In this document: piece after piece, positions 18,235-27,835 of the stretch
Numbering within the stretch: the stretch's first letter is position 1
Layout: each line of letters begins with the position of its first letter
Source of the DNA: Desulfogranum marinum
GTDB lineage: Bacteria; Desulfobacterota; Desulfobulbia; Desulfobulbales; Desulfobulbaceae
Assembly: GCF_016918565.1 (NCBI RefSeq)
Contig: NZ_JAFFQD010000006.1
Coordinates: forward strand, 1-64,000
DNA: 64,000 nucleotides
Direction of reading: 5' to 3'
Made by a program: the position numbers and the translations under genes
Notes under the pieces: generated by a model
What the model was told of the DNA's origin: nothing
Seen by the model: only the letters and a program-made list of their open reading frames with translations
The model's database searches: none

Positions 18235-18657
18235 TTATTCGGTGAACCCCTTCTCTTTTTTCGCATCCCGGTCAGTAAACAACGCCATACCGGTTTTCAT
18301 TCTTCGAAAATGGTATTTTTCATAGAATCCTTCTTTTCCCGGGGATGCATACAAAATGATGTTGCAATGGGCGATACCGGCATGAAGATTCTCCATAATC
18401 ACCCTTCCCAGCCCTTTGCCTTGATAGCTTGGAGTAACTGCACAATCGTAGATTGCTGCTTGATACTCTCCGTCTGAAATAGCTCTCCCAAATCCTATCA
18501 GTTTTCCGCTATCGTACAGGAAAACGACCGCATAGCTGGCTTCAAAGGCTCTCCGGTGTTTATCAGGGTCATGAAATGCCATACCAGCGAGTTGCAACGT
18601 TGCTGCGACATCTTCCCATTCAATTCCGACGCAATCATTTTTTACGACGAGTTGCAT
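18235..18657 (-). CDS. GNAT family N-acetyltransferase
   Basis: A 140-residue acetyl-CoA-dependent acyltransferase of the GNAT fold. Motif A is seen at IYDCAVTPSYQGKGLGRVIM (Q/RxxGxG/A pyrophosphate loop), and the C-terminal block ASPGKEGFYEKYHFRRMKTGM is typical of small GNAT enzymes acting on small molecules. The gene is single, on the minus strand between the hemerythrin-GGDEF and ada genes. The substrate cannot be predicted. Confidence 0.88.
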   Translation of the reverse strand: MQLVVKNDCVGIEWEDVAATLQLAGMAFHDPDKHRRAFEASYAVVFLYDSGKLIGFGRAISDGEYQAAIYDCAVTPSYQGKGLGRVIMENLHAGIAHCNIILYASPGKEGFYEKYHFRRMKTGMALFTDRDAKKEKGFTE

Positions 18658-18738
18658 TTGACTTTCCTTAAATGTTCTACGTTAGTAACTGTTCAACACA
18701 AATAGACTGCTTATACATAAGCCCTAGAGCCTGCCTAT

Positions 18739-19803
18739 TTACCCGGTTGACTCTTGTTCACATGCAAGCAGTCTTTTCTTACGTTCCTTTCCCCATCGAT
18801 ACCCACCCGTTTTTCCAGATTTCGATACAACTCTGTGGCATGGGATAGCTACTGCTAGTTTGTTGGAAGCACATGCAGATGCTACAGCCCGGACCGCGTT
18901 TGGTTTGCCAATACGCGCAGCTACATCGGTATAGCTCTTTGTTTCGCCCGGTTTTATCTCTCTTAGGACTTCCCAGACCTGTTGTTGAAAAGCTGTTCCT
19001 TGAATATCAAGAGGCAGCTGAAACGTATCTTCTGGTGATTCTATAAAATCGACAACGTCGTTAACCAGCCCCTTAAATTCGACATCATCCCTGTTGAACT
19101 GAGCATTTGGAAATCGCGTCTGAATCAGTTCTGGAAGCATGTCTGCATTGTCTCCAAACTCAATCGCGCAGATTCCTCGGTCAGTTGCGGCAACAATTAT
19201 CCACCCGAGAAAACACGGAGCAACTCCATAGGTTATCAGTACTCCTGCGGCTCCTTTGCGATAGACCGTAGGCTTCATTGCTAATTGGTCTCGTTTCTTA
19301 TCATAGGCGCTGCCACTGGAACCATATCCAGCGGAATAAATCGCATCAGTAATAGATGGACTTGTTTTGAGATTTTTTTGAAAACGCAGTGATTGATGCC
19401 TGGCAGCATATTGCTTTGGAGTCACACCAACTATCTTTTTGAAAAGTCGATGGAAATGATAAGGGCTCAAATTTACGAGCATTGCTAATTTGTCTAATGG
19501 GAGAAATTTTTCACTTTCTTCTATAATCCTGCATGCATGAATGATCTTCTGCTCAAGCCCCTCGACCTTTGACGTTTCCGTGGGTCTACACCTTTTGCAT
19601 GCTCGATAACCTGCCGCTTCGGCCTCGGCACAGGTTGCAAAATACTCTGTATTTGGCCGGTTGGGTAATCTGGATGTACAGCTCGGGCGACAATACACGC
19701 CCGTAGTTTTTACTGCATAATAGAATGCACCATCAGCGCTCGAATCGTTAGAGACAACGGCTTTCCACCTGGCACCATCTGTACTGAATTGCGCATCGGC
19801 CAT
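18739..19803 (-). CDS. ada: bifunctional regulator / O6-methylguanine-DNA methyltransferase Ada
   Basis: The 354-residue product matches full-length Ada. The N-terminal zinc domain has the methyl-accepting cysteine in VYCRPSCTSRLPN plus the second zinc pair in ACKRCRP. An AraC-type HTH follows (LVNLSPYHFHRLFKKIVGVT), and the C-terminal methyltransferase domain holds the active cysteine in AIPCHRVVSKSGK with the preceding NAVRAVASACASN. Ada repairs methylated phosphotriesters and O6-methylguanine and, when methylated, activates its own regulon. The gene ends 17 bases from the EamA transporter gene on the same strand. Confidence 0.96.
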   Translation of the reverse strand: MADAQFSTDGARWKAVVSNDSSADGAFYYAVKTTGVYCRPSCTSRLPNRPNTEYFATCAEAEAAGYRACKRCRPTETSKVEGLEQKIIHACRIIEESEKFLPLDKLAMLVNLSPYHFHRLFKKIVGVTPKQYAARHQSLRFQKNLKTSPSITDAIYSAGYGSSGSAYDKKRDQLAMKPTVYRKGAAGVLITYGVAPCFLGWIIVAATDRGICAIEFGDNADMLPELIQTRFPNAQFNRDDVEFKGLVNDVVDFIESPEDTFQLPLDIQGTAFQQQVWEVLREIKPGETKSYTDVAARIGKPNAVRAVASACASNKLAVAIPCHRVVSKSGKTGGYRWGKERKKRLLACEQESTG

Positions 19804-19819
19804 TTTGGGCCCCTATCCA

Positions 19820-20773
19820 TTAACCATTCTTTTTTTGGCAAACTGGCTGAATGCGGAATCTATCACCTATTAATTGCAACAGACGACCATCTATCGTCAA
19901 CAAGCCAAGACTAATCATACCCATACCGACCATATGCTTGAGTTCAAGCTGTTCGCCGAGAATGGCTGTTCCAAGCACTATCGCGCTGACAGGCACGAGC
20001 AATGTAACAAGGAGCACATTAGTAGCTCCTGCAGCTGACAGGATGCGGAAATAAAGAATATAAGCAAGCGCTGTAGAGAACAGGGCTAAACAAAGGATCG
20101 CCAGCCACACCTCAACATCAGGAACTGGTAACGTAAAGGGATGATCATAAAACAAGGCAACAGGAATAAGCAGCAGACTGGAGGCCGTTACCTGTCCTGT
20201 TGCAGTTACAACAGGCTGTAGGCCTAACCGCTTGAAGCGACGTCCATAAATCCCTGCAAAAGAATAGGAAATTGCAGCCCCCAGCACAGCGATCTGCCCG
20301 AGAATACTGCCTCCCTGTCCCCCAAACGCTTCCTGCCCAATCATTATTACAACACCGATCAGACCAAAGATGACGCCCAAAATCTTGAGCGTGGACATCT
20401 TTTCATCACTGGTCAGAAAATGCGCTGCAACAACTGTAAATAACGGCGTGGTTGCATTGAGTATCGAGGCCAGTCCACTCGCAATATGGGTCTGCCCCCA
20501 AACGATTAAAACAAATGGAATAACATTGTTCAAAATACCCATACCGATGAATGCAAGCCATACGGTGGGATTAGATGGCACTCTCAAACCGCAAAAGCAG
20601 ACAACTCCCCAAAGGGCAATTGCTGCTAAAGACACACGGAGAGTGACAATGGTAAGCGGAGGAAGAGCTTCGACCGCCACCCCGACAAAGAAAAAAGAAC
20701 CGCCCCATAAAATTGACAAAACGACTAACAGTAGCCACTCATAAGGGCTCATTGACTTTACAGTGGATTGCAT
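19820..20773 (-). CDS. EamA/DMT-family exporter
   Basis: A 317-residue inner-membrane protein with about ten hydrophobic helices arranged as two EamA repeats. The first repeat opens with LLVVLSILWGGSFFFVGVAV and contains ALWGVVCFCGL; the second begins near GSILGQIAVLGAAISYSFAG. The ATG at 20773 with AAGGGAA upstream is preferred over an earlier in-frame start at 20821. Such transporters export amino acids or other small metabolites; the substrate is unknown. It lies upstream of ada on the same strand, possibly cotranscribed. Confidence 0.88.
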   Translation of the reverse strand: MQSTVKSMSPYEWLLLVVLSILWGGSFFFVGVAVEALPPLTIVTLRVSLAAIALWGVVCFCGLRVPSNPTVWLAFIGMGILNNVIPFVLIVWGQTHIASGLASILNATTPLFTVVAAHFLTSDEKMSTLKILGVIFGLIGVVIMIGQEAFGGQGGSILGQIAVLGAAISYSFAGIYGRRFKRLGLQPVVTATGQVTASSLLLIPVALFYDHPFTLPVPDVEVWLAILCLALFSTALAYILYFRILSAAGATNVLLVTLLVPVSAIVLGTAILGEQLELKHMVGMGMISLGLLTIDGRLLQLIGDRFRIQPVCQKKNG

Positions 20774-20966
20774 GTGCTTTTTCCCTTGGATACTTATTTC
20801 GATTGGAGAAACATGATACAATCCGCATGAAAAGAAACACTCAGATTCTTGCTATGTAATTCTAAAAAGTCACTCAGCGTATATTCGGCGAACAGGAACA
20901 GCCTGATCTTACTATTTCGTAGCTCTAGATTGATCGCTCCCCGAACACCTCTTCGTAGTACCATGC

Positions 20967-23381
20967 TCAAGGCGAATGCTTGTCCACCGTCTTGCCGTGT
21001 TGCGAGTCCCGACAAGCCTTTCGATAAGCCAGCAGGGTTCTCTGGGCATGGCTCAACGCGCTGCCGCGTGGAAAGACGCCGTTTTTGTTTGCGCAGCCCG
21101 CCACTACTCCGGTGAGCAGTTCCAGTCCGTCGGAGACATGCTCTACCGCATGAATATGAAACAACCCCTGGCCCACAGCTTCGAGTATCTGGTGATCGAG
21201 CATCAAGTGGCGACGATTTCGATGCGGCATCAGCACGCCCTGACTGCCGTCCAGTCCGGCAGCGGCGCAGACCTTGAAATAACCTTCGATCTTTTCATTG
21301 ATCCCGCCCACCGGGAGTACATCGCCGTGCTGATTGAGTGCACCGGTCACCGCTATGCCCTGCTTGAGCGGCAATCCGGACAACGACGAGAGTAAGGCAT
21401 ACAATTCGGCACAGGAGGCAGAATCGCCTTCGATGCCGCTGTATTCCTGCTCAAAAACAAGAGAAGCATTGAGGGCCAGAGGGGCGTTGCGTGCAAACAG
21501 CGCTGACAGATAGTTTTGGAGGATGAGCACCCCCTTGTCGTGGACAGGACCGGACATCTCCACCTCGCGCTCGATGTTCATCAGCCCATCTTCACCCGCA
21601 TAGGTCCGCGCAGTGACCCGCATGGGGAAACCGAAGCAATGATCCCCCGAGTCCGCGACGGTCAAGGCGTTAAGCCGACCGACCTGACTTCCATGCAGGG
21701 AAATCAGCACCTCGCCTTCGACGATGGCTTCCAGCATACGCTGCTCAGGATAATCATGACGCAGTTTGCGTGCAGCCAGAGCCGCATCGACATCACTCGC
21801 CTCGACCAGGCAAGCGTCTTGTTTCCGGCACAGGACGGCACTTTCCATTACCAGCGCCTTGGTGCGGCCAAAGATGGCACTTTGGCGTGAGCGGTCTTCT
21901 ACTTCGCGATGGCCCTGTTCCAACAGACGCGCGACCGCAGCTGCTGAGAAATGGGGCAGGTCCAGTTTTTGACAGGTATGCGCAACAAAGATTGCCGAAG
22001 CGCGACGCGTATCATCGTTGGCGGCAAATCGGCCGGCAAAGTCCACCTTCACCCGGAAACGGCGAGCAAATTCGAGATCACCCTCTTGTAATTCATAATA
22101 GAGCTCGCGCGAGCCGATCAGAACGACCTTTACGGTGGCGTCAACCGCTTCGGGCACAAGCGAAACAGCCGCTATCGGAGCAAAGGCGGTGCCTGGCTCC
22201 TCAATCTGGAGGCGTCCGCTGCGAAAAAAACGTCGCAGTTTTTCCCACACCAGAGGGTCTGTGAGCAGATCACGAAGATGGAGCATCAGAAAGCCTCCAT
22301 GAGCTTTGTGCAGGCTACCTGCGTGGATACGGGAAAATCCCGTTACCAGCACGTCGCTCTCGGTTTGGTACTCAATGCTGCCGAACAGTGAACGAAACAC
22401 GGGATTGTCTTCAACGATAACCGGCGCTCCATCCAAGCCGTGATTGTCCACCACCAAATTAACCTGATAGTGAGACAGCACCTTGTTTAACGTTTCTGTG
22501 CGCAGCTCATCATCGGTTTCAGACGCTTTGAATAATTCCAGATTGTCGAGCAGGTCGCCCATAACCTGATCCAGATAGACGTCGAGCTTGGCGGAATCAT
22601 TGATCTCCAGTGCAGTTCGAATTTTTTGTAACTCGCTCTCCAGCAGCGGTTTGACCACCTGACGACCCAAGGCAGCAAGGGCCTCATTCTTCGTCCGTTC
22701 CAAAGGACGGGTTTTCTCGAAATAACGATTGATTTCGGCGAGCAGTTCCTGCTCTGCCTTTGCGATAGCGGTACGTCGCCCCTTGGGCAAGGCAAGCATT
22801 TCATTCTCGGTCATGGCATGCCCCTTCTTACCGTGCAGGGTGAAGAGTATCTGATTGGCTTCGCGGTGCATCCTGAAATGACGAGCTTCGCCAAAGGTTT
22901 CAAGTTCAGCAAAGGCCTTGGATTCTTCCTCATTGTAGGATTTTTCTATCCGCTCGCTTTCCACCTTAAAATCCGGGCCATCAAGCTGAAGCGGTATTTC
23001 CGTCAACAAATTCTTCATCATGCGGTCCATGTATTGGCGGAGCAAACGACCCTGCCCTGGGGGCAGGCGTACCGCGCAGGGATGTTTCGGCGTGTCGAAA
23101 TTATGCAAGTAGCACAAGTCTGGCGGAGTCGGTCTTTTTGAGGCTACCTCCTGCATAGCCTGTTGGAGAAGCGAAGAGCGGCCACTACCGACCTCACCCA
23201 GTACGAACAGGTTATAATCCGCCTGTTCCATTTCCAGCCCGAAGCGCGCGGCGTTTTCAGCACGTTCCTGTCCAATCCAAGGCAGCGATTGTCCCAGCAG
23301 TTCCGAGGTGTCGGCAAACCCAAGCGCGTCGGGATTAACGGTGAGACGGAGTTCATCAACGGACAGATTCGAGATCGACAT
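20967..23381 (-). CDS. Lon-like ATP-dependent protease (AAA_32 type)
   Basis: An 804-residue protease of the Lon-related family with an N-terminal AAA domain of the AAA_32 kind and a C-terminal S16 peptidase. The P-loop is GEVGSGRSS, with arginine in place of lysine, which is usual in this subfamily. A long coiled-coil insertion lies at about 120-290. The proteolytic Ser-Lys dyad is visible: serine in IEGDSASCAELYAL and lysine in PVGGINEKIEGYF. There is no Lon N-terminal substrate domain. It is probably cytoplasmic. The gene is monocistronic as far as can be seen. Confidence 0.92.
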   Translation of the reverse strand: MSISNLSVDELRLTVNPDALGFADTSELLGQSLPWIGQERAENAARFGLEMEQADYNLFVLGEVGSGRSSLLQQAMQEVASKRPTPPDLCYLHNFDTPKHPCAVRLPPGQGRLLRQYMDRMMKNLLTEIPLQLDGPDFKVESERIEKSYNEEESKAFAELETFGEARHFRMHREANQILFTLHGKKGHAMTENEMLALPKGRRTAIAKAEQELLAEINRYFEKTRPLERTKNEALAALGRQVVKPLLESELQKIRTALEINDSAKLDVYLDQVMGDLLDNLELFKASETDDELRTETLNKVLSHYQVNLVVDNHGLDGAPVIVEDNPVFRSLFGSIEYQTESDVLVTGFSRIHAGSLHKAHGGFLMLHLRDLLTDPLVWEKLRRFFRSGRLQIEEPGTAFAPIAAVSLVPEAVDATVKVVLIGSRELYYELQEGDLEFARRFRVKVDFAGRFAANDDTRRASAIFVAHTCQKLDLPHFSAAAVARLLEQGHREVEDRSRQSAIFGRTKALVMESAVLCRKQDACLVEASDVDAALAARKLRHDYPEQRMLEAIVEGEVLISLHGSQVGRLNALTVADSGDHCFGFPMRVTARTYAGEDGLMNIEREVEMSGPVHDKGVLILQNYLSALFARNAPLALNASLVFEQEYSGIEGDSASCAELYALLSSLSGLPLKQGIAVTGALNQHGDVLPVGGINEKIEGYFKVCAAAGLDGSQGVLMPHRNRRHLMLDHQILEAVGQGLFHIHAVEHVSDGLELLTGVVAGCANKNGVFPRGSALSHAQRTLLAYRKACRDSQHGKTVDKHSP

Positions 23382-23604
23382 AGGCAGTATAATGATAAGA
23401 TGATAAAAAAACGCTTTCCGGCGAAAAGGAAAAAGCCAATATTCAAGGCATCTTTTTTAAAATATTTCAAGTGACAGTCATGACAAGCAATGTCCATTGG
23501 AAAACGGAGAGTTCCTCTGTCAATGACATCTCCGCACCAACGGAAAAAATAAGCAGAACCTGCTCCTTTTTTCCTCACGAGCCACCCGGCCCGGATCCCC
23601 ACAC

Positions 23605-24141
23605 TTAAGCAAGCGTCTGTTTTAACTGGTCAAACTGCTGGCCATAGACATACATCACTTTTTCCTGCACTTCCTGATCACTATTCATATTGGATGATAC
23701 AATGTATGAGGTAGTTATTTTGGACATTGTCTCGATAAACTTTTTAATCTGCTCTTGTGTGGTAACGGCATTTACCAGCACCAGATAGTTCTCAAAACCT
23801 TTGTTAACGATTGTCTGCGCGGTGTCTTCTGCGAGAAGTGCATAAATGGTCTTGCCTGTTTCATTTACAATTTCAGCTACATCAACTTTCACCCCTTCGT
23901 TATCCAAATTGTCGGCTATACTGGAACATATCAAACACATCATAATAGAACTTGTAATAGCATCGTTAACACCAAGTGATTCGGCAGATGGAAAGATTAA
24001 CTTGGCGGCATGAATTTTGACCATTATATCGGACGCTACCAAGGATGATGACTTGTGGTAATCATTGTTTACTTCATAGCCGGCATCCGTTCTTATTCTG
24101 TTAGCCATTTTAAGGAGATTGGTTTTGAAATCTGTTTCCAA
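23605..24141 (-). CDS. hypothetical soluble protein
   Basis: From the TTG at 24141 the protein has 178 residues; AGAGGAA eight bases upstream supports this start, while the preceding sequence to 24201 lacks a site. The protein is helical and mostly polar, with a central hydrophobic patch (ITSSIMMCLICSSIADNLDN) and no signal peptide. I do not recognise a family. It stands alone between the Lon-like protease and a 490-bp spacer. Confidence 0.6.
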   Translation of the reverse strand: METDFKTNLLKMANRIRTDAGYEVNNDYHKSSSLVASDIMVKIHAAKLIFPSAESLGVNDAITSSIMMCLICSSIADNLDNEGVKVDVAEIVNETGKTIYALLAEDTAQTIVNKGFENYLVLVNAVTTQEQIKKFIETMSKITTSYIVSSNMNSDQEVQEKVMYVYGQQFDQLKQTLA

Positions 24142-24635
24142 GTTGTTATTCCTCTTAAGAAGTAGGTTTAAGATGGGTCGGGCGTCAGTAATAGGAAGCA
24201 AACTTCATTACGTTGCCCTGCTCTGTATTGTCGTTACCTTCAAATGGTGCTGGTGAAAAAATCCTATCTTTACTGGATCTGTTGGGGATCACACAATACC
24301 TTTATGTACTCCGAATGGCTTGTTCAGCCTCTCATTTTGTGCCATATATTTTTCGATTTTAGATCGACTCGGTTTTTAGTGTATTCCGCAAACACTCACT
24401 GGAGCATTGCTGTAGCCGTTTTTTCTTCAAGACAAGGATACTTCTCGTGCCCCATTGTCCAAATGTCGCTAGAAACGCATATGAGCAATATTGACGATCA
24501 CGGCCAAAACGCGAATTAGCGCCCCAAAGGGGTGCAGAATAATGTACAATTCCAACTAACTCGGGAAGCTCTTATGTTATGAGGAGAAGACAATCAAAAT
24601 AATGCATACATTTACTTTACACCCTACCGGTAACC
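24142..24635. other. 490-bp region without a convincing gene
   Basis: It separates a minus-strand gene from the plus-strand run that starts at 24636 and probably holds promoters for both. A 91-codon open frame at 24244-24519 has no family resemblance, an odd composition and no good ribosome-binding site. Confidence 0.45.
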
Positions 24636-25688
24636 ATGGACTCTAACAATTCTTTTTCAAACGATTCCCCTTTTGCCGAATATCAGTCCAAGGTTATGAA
24701 CTACCTTGAGCAAATAAAACCGCCGTTTCCAGGTGGCGACAAGCCTGCAGCCATATCGGTCAAGCCACTGGCTCAAGGAGAATACAATATCAATTACCTG
24801 CTTTCCGGACCGATGTCGAAAGCAGTGTTCCGGATCAATATTGCCTCCCAGATCAATCGACCAGACCAAATCCTCTACGAATACAACGCGCTGCAGCTTC
24901 TTCGCCACTCCGGAGTTACACCACAGCCCTACCATGTGGATGACAGCAAAGAGCTGATAGACAAGGGGATATTGATCATGGAATACCTGCCGGGAAGGTC
25001 GCTGAATTACACCACCGACATTGCAGCAGCAGCCAAGGTATTCAGTACGATCCATCAAGTTCAGGTGGCCCCGGAAAACAACCACCTGATCAGAGAAGAA
25101 CAACCACTGACCCTTATTTTTGATGAATGCAGCGGACTGCTGGAGAGCTATTTCAAGGCCCCCATTGCTGACCGAAAAATAGCCTCCCTGCTGGAGGATA
25201 TCCTGGCCTGGGCAGCGGAGAACAAAACAAAGGAAACATATTACCTGGATGCTCCCTACCAATGCATCGTGAACACCGAGGTCAATTCCGGCAATTTCAT
25301 CGTTAACCCAACAAACGACACCATCCACCTCATTGACTGGGAAATGCCACGCTGGGGAGACCCCTCAAGTGACCTGTGCCACTTTATCTCCCCATTGACA
25401 ACCCTCTGGAAAACAGACTACCGTATTGATACTTTGTCAACCAAGCTTTTTTTAAACACCTACACACAACACATACACAATCAGTCCCTCAAAGATACCT
25501 TGGATGAGCGCATGCGATTAAAAATGCCTTATGTGCTCTTGCGCGGCATTTCCTGGTCAGCCATGGCATGGGTTGCTTATCAACAGGATTTTGCAGGAGT
25601 ACGCAATGAGCAAACCTGGAAAACACTGACCCGCTATATGGATGCCACGTTTATACGCTCCCTTTTTTCCCCTTTTATTCGGTTCTGA
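24636..25688 (+). CDS. APH/choline-kinase-fold protein with altered catalytic motif
   Basis: A 350-residue protein with the aminoglycoside/choline phosphotransferase fold: an N-terminal nucleotide lobe (INYLLSGPMSKAVFRINIA), the hinge ILIMEYLPGRSLNY and the metal-binding HLIDWEMPRWGDPSSDLCHF block. The catalytic loop, normally HxDxxxxN, reads NTEVNSGNF, so the histidine is Asn and the aspartate Glu. This may be a divergent kinase or a non-catalytic relative. It is the first gene of a plus-strand run with two glycosyltransferase-like genes and a CDP-alcohol phosphatidyltransferase, so a polar lipid or sugar alcohol is a reasonable substrate guess. Confidence 0.75.
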   Translation: MDSNNSFSNDSPFAEYQSKVMNYLEQIKPPFPGGDKPAAISVKPLAQGEYNINYLLSGPMSKAVFRINIASQINRPDQILYEYNALQLLRHSGVTPQPYHVDDSKELIDKGILIMEYLPGRSLNYTTDIAAAAKVFSTIHQVQVAPENNHLIREEQPLTLIFDECSGLLESYFKAPIADRKIASLLEDILAWAAENKTKETYYLDAPYQCIVNTEVNSGNFIVNPTNDTIHLIDWEMPRWGDPSSDLCHFISPLTTLWKTDYRIDTLSTKLFLNTYTQHIHNQSLKDTLDERMRLKMPYVLLRGISWSAMAWVAYQQDFAGVRNEQTWKTLTRYMDATFIRSLFSPFIRF

Positions 25689-25702
25689 TTATTACCAGTC
25701 CC

Positions 25703-26338
25703 ATGTACGCCCCGAGACGCCTTATCCTCTTTACCCGTTTCCCACAACCAGGAACGACTAAAACACGGCTGATACCACAGCTCGGTCCACATGGTGCGGC
25801 TGAGCTGCAGCGAAAAATGACGGAGCTGATGATACAACAGGCTCTGCTGCTCCGCAGTGATCAAGCAACAGATATTTTCGTCTACTACGATGGCGGTACA
25901 GTGCGGCAGATGGAACAATGGTTGGGCAAGGAATTTCGCTATGTAAAACAGCACGGCAAAGATATTGGCATGCGTATGTATAACGCCTTTATGGATGGCT
26001 ACACTGATGGTGCAGAGCATATTATTCTTATAGGGTGCGACATTCCTGCCATTGACACGCCCCTGTTAAAAAAAGCCTTCAGCGACCTTACAAGCCATAC
26101 GGCAGTTATCGGCCCATCCACTGACGGCGGTTATTATCTGATTGGTATTCACCGGCAGGCCCTACCCTGGCTTTTATCCTCACTGTTTACAGACATTACC
26201 TGGTCCACCTCCAAGGTATGCAAACAAACCATTGCCGCACTCAAAAAGCATCACATCACCTTTGCTCCGCTTCCCCTGCTGCCCGATATCGACCGACCAG
26301 ATGATCTTGACACCCTGCCAAGTGAGCTGCTGGGATGA
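25703..26338 (+). CDS. TIGR04282 (DUF2064) glycosyltransferase-like protein
   Basis: A 211-residue protein of the GT-A-like nucleotidyl/glycosyl transferase fold, TIGR04282, named from arsenosugar loci but found more widely. Family features are LILFTRFPQPGTTKTRLIPQ at the N-terminus, the metal-binding IILIGCDIPAIDTPLL, and the GPSTDGGYYLIGI block. The stop overlaps the start of the next gene (ATGA), and TIGR04282/TIGR04283 proteins are usually encoded together, as here. No arsM or radical-SAM arsenosugar gene is in the window. Confidence 0.9.
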   Translation: MYAPRRLILFTRFPQPGTTKTRLIPQLGPHGAAELQRKMTELMIQQALLLRSDQATDIFVYYDGGTVRQMEQWLGKEFRYVKQHGKDIGMRMYNAFMDGYTDGAEHIILIGCDIPAIDTPLLKKAFSDLTSHTAVIGPSTDGGYYLIGIHRQALPWLLSSLFTDITWSTSKVCKQTIAALKKHHITFAPLPLLPDIDRPDDLDTLPSELLG

Positions 26339-27042
26339 ACACAATGCTTTCGATTATTATCCCCACCCTCAACGAAGCTGCAACCATTACCACTGTGATC
26401 GATACCATTGAGGCCGGCGATACAATCGAAATAGTGGTGGTGGATGGCGGCAGCACCGACAATACCGAGGAACTGGCTACCCTGGCAGGTGCGACAGTTA
26501 TCCATAGTCCGCCAGGTAGGGCTACACAGATGAACGCTGGTGCATATCATGCAGCAGGAACCATCCTGCTCTTCCTCCACGGAGACACCCTACTCCCCAA
26601 AGGGTACGCCCCCCTCATTACGCAAGCCCTGCAAATACCCGATGTATCGTGCGGGGCTTTTTCCCTGTATATAGACAGTGCACACTGGTCATTGCACTGT
26701 ATTGCTGCCGGAGCCAATCTCCGCTCAAAAATATTGCAGCTGCCTTATGGCGACCAGGGGCTTTTTACCACAGCTGCAACGTTTCGAGCTGTTGGTGGTT
26801 TCCCCAACCTGCCCATAATGGAAGACTATTATTTTGTACGCAGCCTAGGCAAAAGAGGAAAAATCATAACCCTGCCCCAGGCCGTGATCACCTCCAGCCG
26901 CAGGTGGGACAACATGGGTATTGTCAAAACCACCCTTATAAACCAGCTGATTATCATTGGTCACCTGATGGGCATCCCTCCTGCTCGACTCGCCCGCTTA
27001 TATCAACGTGCAAAGGGAGTCAAAAGAGGCAGCCATGCTTGA
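26335..27042 (+). CDS. TIGR04283 family 2 glycosyltransferase
   Basis: A 235-residue GT2 enzyme. The N-terminus SIIIPTLNEAATITTVIDTI is the nucleotide-sugar-binding strand; VVVDGGSTDNTEEL and the metal-binding FLHGDTLLP follow; the acceptor region has GAFSLYIDS and GGFPNLPIMEDYYFVRSLGK. It belongs to TIGR04283, the usual partner of TIGR04282. It overlaps the preceding gene by 4 nt and the next by 8 nt. The product is predicted to be cytoplasmic or membrane-associated. Donor and acceptor are unknown. Confidence 0.92.
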   Translation: MNTMLSIIIPTLNEAATITTVIDTIEAGDTIEIVVVDGGSTDNTEELATLAGATVIHSPPGRATQMNAGAYHAAGTILLFLHGDTLLPKGYAPLITQALQIPDVSCGAFSLYIDSAHWSLHCIAAGANLRSKILQLPYGDQGLFTTAATFRAVGGFPNLPIMEDYYFVRSLGKRGKIITLPQAVITSSRRWDNMGIVKTTLINQLIIIGHLMGIPPARLARLYQRAKGVKRGSHA

Positions 27043-27658
27043 CCGACTCTCCCTCAAATTACTCAACAAACCGCTGCCCCAAGGAGCCCTTGCCCTCAGC
27101 CGATGCGGCATCAGTGCGAACCAGGTCACTCTCAGCGGTTTTGCAGTGGGCCTGTTTGTTATCCCCTTGCTATGGAAGCACTGCTACCTGACAACGCTTG
27201 CTGTCATTCTCGTCAATCGCCTGGCAGACGGACTGGACGGCCCACTGGCCAGACTCACCCAGCCTACTGAAAGCGGCGCCTTTCTGGACATTGTACTGGA
27301 CTTTCTTTTCTACGCGGCAGTGGTTTTTGGCTTTGGACTCAGCAACCCTGCCGAGAACAGCCTTGCAGCGTCCTTCCTCCTTTTTTCTTTTATGGGCACC
27401 AGTGCGAGTTTTCTTGCCTTTTCGATTATGGCAGAACGTTTTCAGCTGATCAGCCTCCGCCTCCCCAACAAAGGATTTTACTATCTAGGTGGGCTCACAG
27501 AGGGCACGGAAACCATTTTCTTTTTTGCCGCCTGCTGCCTGTTTCCAGTCTTCTTTCAACCTGTTGCCTGGTTTTTTGGCAGCTGTTGCTTTTTCACTGC
27601 TTGTATGCGAATCCTCTATGGGTACCAGGTATGCAAGGAGCACAAAAGATTCAAATAA
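27035..27658 (+). CDS. CDP-alcohol phosphatidyltransferase family protein
   Basis: A 207-residue membrane enzyme. The family signature DGxxARx8Gx3Dx3D is intact around residues 60-90 (ADGLDGPLARLTQPTESG, then LDIVLDF). Several hydrophobic helices surround it. Such enzymes displace CMP from a CDP-alcohol to make a phosphodiester lipid or polyol. The ATG at 27035, preceded by AGAGG, is preferred over one at 27008. It closes a tightly packed block with the APH-fold protein and both glycosyltransferases, so these may build one polar headgroup. Confidence 0.88.
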   Translation: MLDRLSLKLLNKPLPQGALALSRCGISANQVTLSGFAVGLFVIPLLWKHCYLTTLAVILVNRLADGLDGPLARLTQPTESGAFLDIVLDFLFYAAVVFGFGLSNPAENSLAASFLLFSFMGTSASFLAFSIMAERFQLISLRLPNKGFYYLGGLTEGTETIFFFAACCLFPVFFQPVAWFFGSCCFFTACMRILYGYQVCKEHKRFK

Positions 27659-27835
27659 ACGCAGCACGTTGTGTCTGCTAAATTCAACTCTATTTTCAAG
27701 AAATGAGTGGGCAAACAATCTCAAATGATTATAAATTGTTACAAAGTTCATCTTTAGCCGGAAACAGGCAACGCTACAAGCTACCAAAGAAGACTTACCA
27801 TTTTGAGCCTATGCCACAACAGAGAGGAGGAGCCA

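Noticed and set aside
24244-24519. A 91-codon open frame before the APH-fold gene
   Set aside because: No ribosome-binding site, unusual composition and no family features.
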